The notes under the pieces were generated by a model. The model made no database searches. It had not been told where the DNA came from and worked only from the letters and a program-made list of their open reading frames with translations. A stretch of 64,000 nt of DNA from Persicitalea sp963716085. GTDB lineage: Bacteria > Bacteroidota > Bacteroidia > Cytophagales > Spirosomataceae. The stretch covers positions 1,736,001 through 1,800,000 of the forward strand of contig OY970288.1 in the NCBI GenBank assembly GCA_963716085.1, given 5' to 3'. Shown piece after piece: positions 63,845 through 64,000 of this stretch. Position 1 is the first letter of the stretch; each line of letters starts with the position of its first letter. The position numbers and the translations under genes are program-made.

Positions 63845-64000
63845 ATGCCTCCCGTCCGCACAACAACGCTCCACCCCCAAACCACCCCACACATCTTCAT
63901 GGTGCGGCCGGTGCGCTTTGGGTACAATGAGCAGACCGCCGAGAGCAATGAATTCATGGACGCGGAATTTGCCGAAGAAACCCGCCGCGTGGCGCAGGAG
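63845..64000 (+). CDS. CtlX-like amidinotransferase-family protein, 3' end outside window
   Basis: The first 52 residues are visible. HIFMVRPVRFGYNEQTAESNEF matches the N-terminus of citrulline utilisation hydrolase CtlX, another guanidino-modifying enzyme, which begins with a similar MxRPxxFGYNxETAxNNxF signature. Its position behind the arginine-deiminase-like gene fits a shared arginine/citrulline pathway. Confidence 0.75.
   Translation, partial: MPPVRTTTLHPQTTPHIFMVRPVRFGYNEQTAESNEFMDAEFAEETRRVAQE

Overview
The window looks like chromosomal DNA of a Bacteroidota member, most likely a Cytophagales (Spirosomataceae-like) bacterium of roughly 50-55 percent GC. The reasons are promoters of the Bacteroidota type (TTG, 19-21 bp, TAnnTTTG), a type IX secretion sorting domain, a TonB receptor paired with a DUF4249 lipoprotein, a sulfatase-rich carbohydrate locus, and the gene pairs zapA/rny and sufCDSE-DUF59-bacilliredoxin. 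The taxonomic call is inference; no rRNA gene is present.

Region 1 (1-9721) is the left 9.7 kb of a Mu-like transposable prophage. Its early operon runs leftward from a small Ner/Cro-like regulator through a MuA-type DDE transposase and a MuB-type ATPase, then a string of small genes including Gam-like and GemA/Gp16-like ones. A rightward cI-type repressor and a lipoprotein cargo gene lie between the operon and the phage end. The operon holds two tRNA-like elements with alanine identity signals but an expanded anticodon loop, and a short element that precedes ATG at several genes. The phage end falls at about 9721, inside a TonB-receptor gene that is also deleted and frameshifted.

Region 2 (9722-13915) is the receptor remnant, its DUF4249 lipoprotein partner and a RES-Xre toxin-antitoxin pair. 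Region 3 (13921-19953) is an apparent regulon of two GbsR/MarR-type regulators, an MscS channel, a four-repeat secreted protein, an isoprenylcysteine-methyltransferase-like membrane protein and two acyl-carrier-like proteins, linked by a repeated inverted operator. Region 4 (20305-29237) is a carbohydrate locus: a Tat-exported pyruvyltransferase-family protein, an alpha/alpha-toroid enzyme, two formylglycine sulfatases and a beta-propeller protein. It is interrupted by a complete ISAs1-family insertion that sits 2 bp before the second sulfatase start codon.

Region 5 (29269-64000) is mostly housekeeping: DUF3108 protein, zinc aminopeptidase, recA, a PIN-type toxin-antitoxin pair, an Mg-chelatase-like AAA protein and its distant VWA partner, rny, zapA, pheT, riboflavin synthase, PASTA and T9SS proteins, miaA, an NFACT/RqcH-like protein, an MBL hydrolase, glpD, a LysM/BON protein, a SUF operon without sufB, and two arginine-deiminase-superfamily genes, the last one cut by the window end.

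A pattern runs across the host part and also into the phage: many gene borders carry arrays of short 7-8 bp units, often as complementary arms on either side of a spacer, with a different unit at nearly every site. At several places the arrays have become coding sequence at protein ends.
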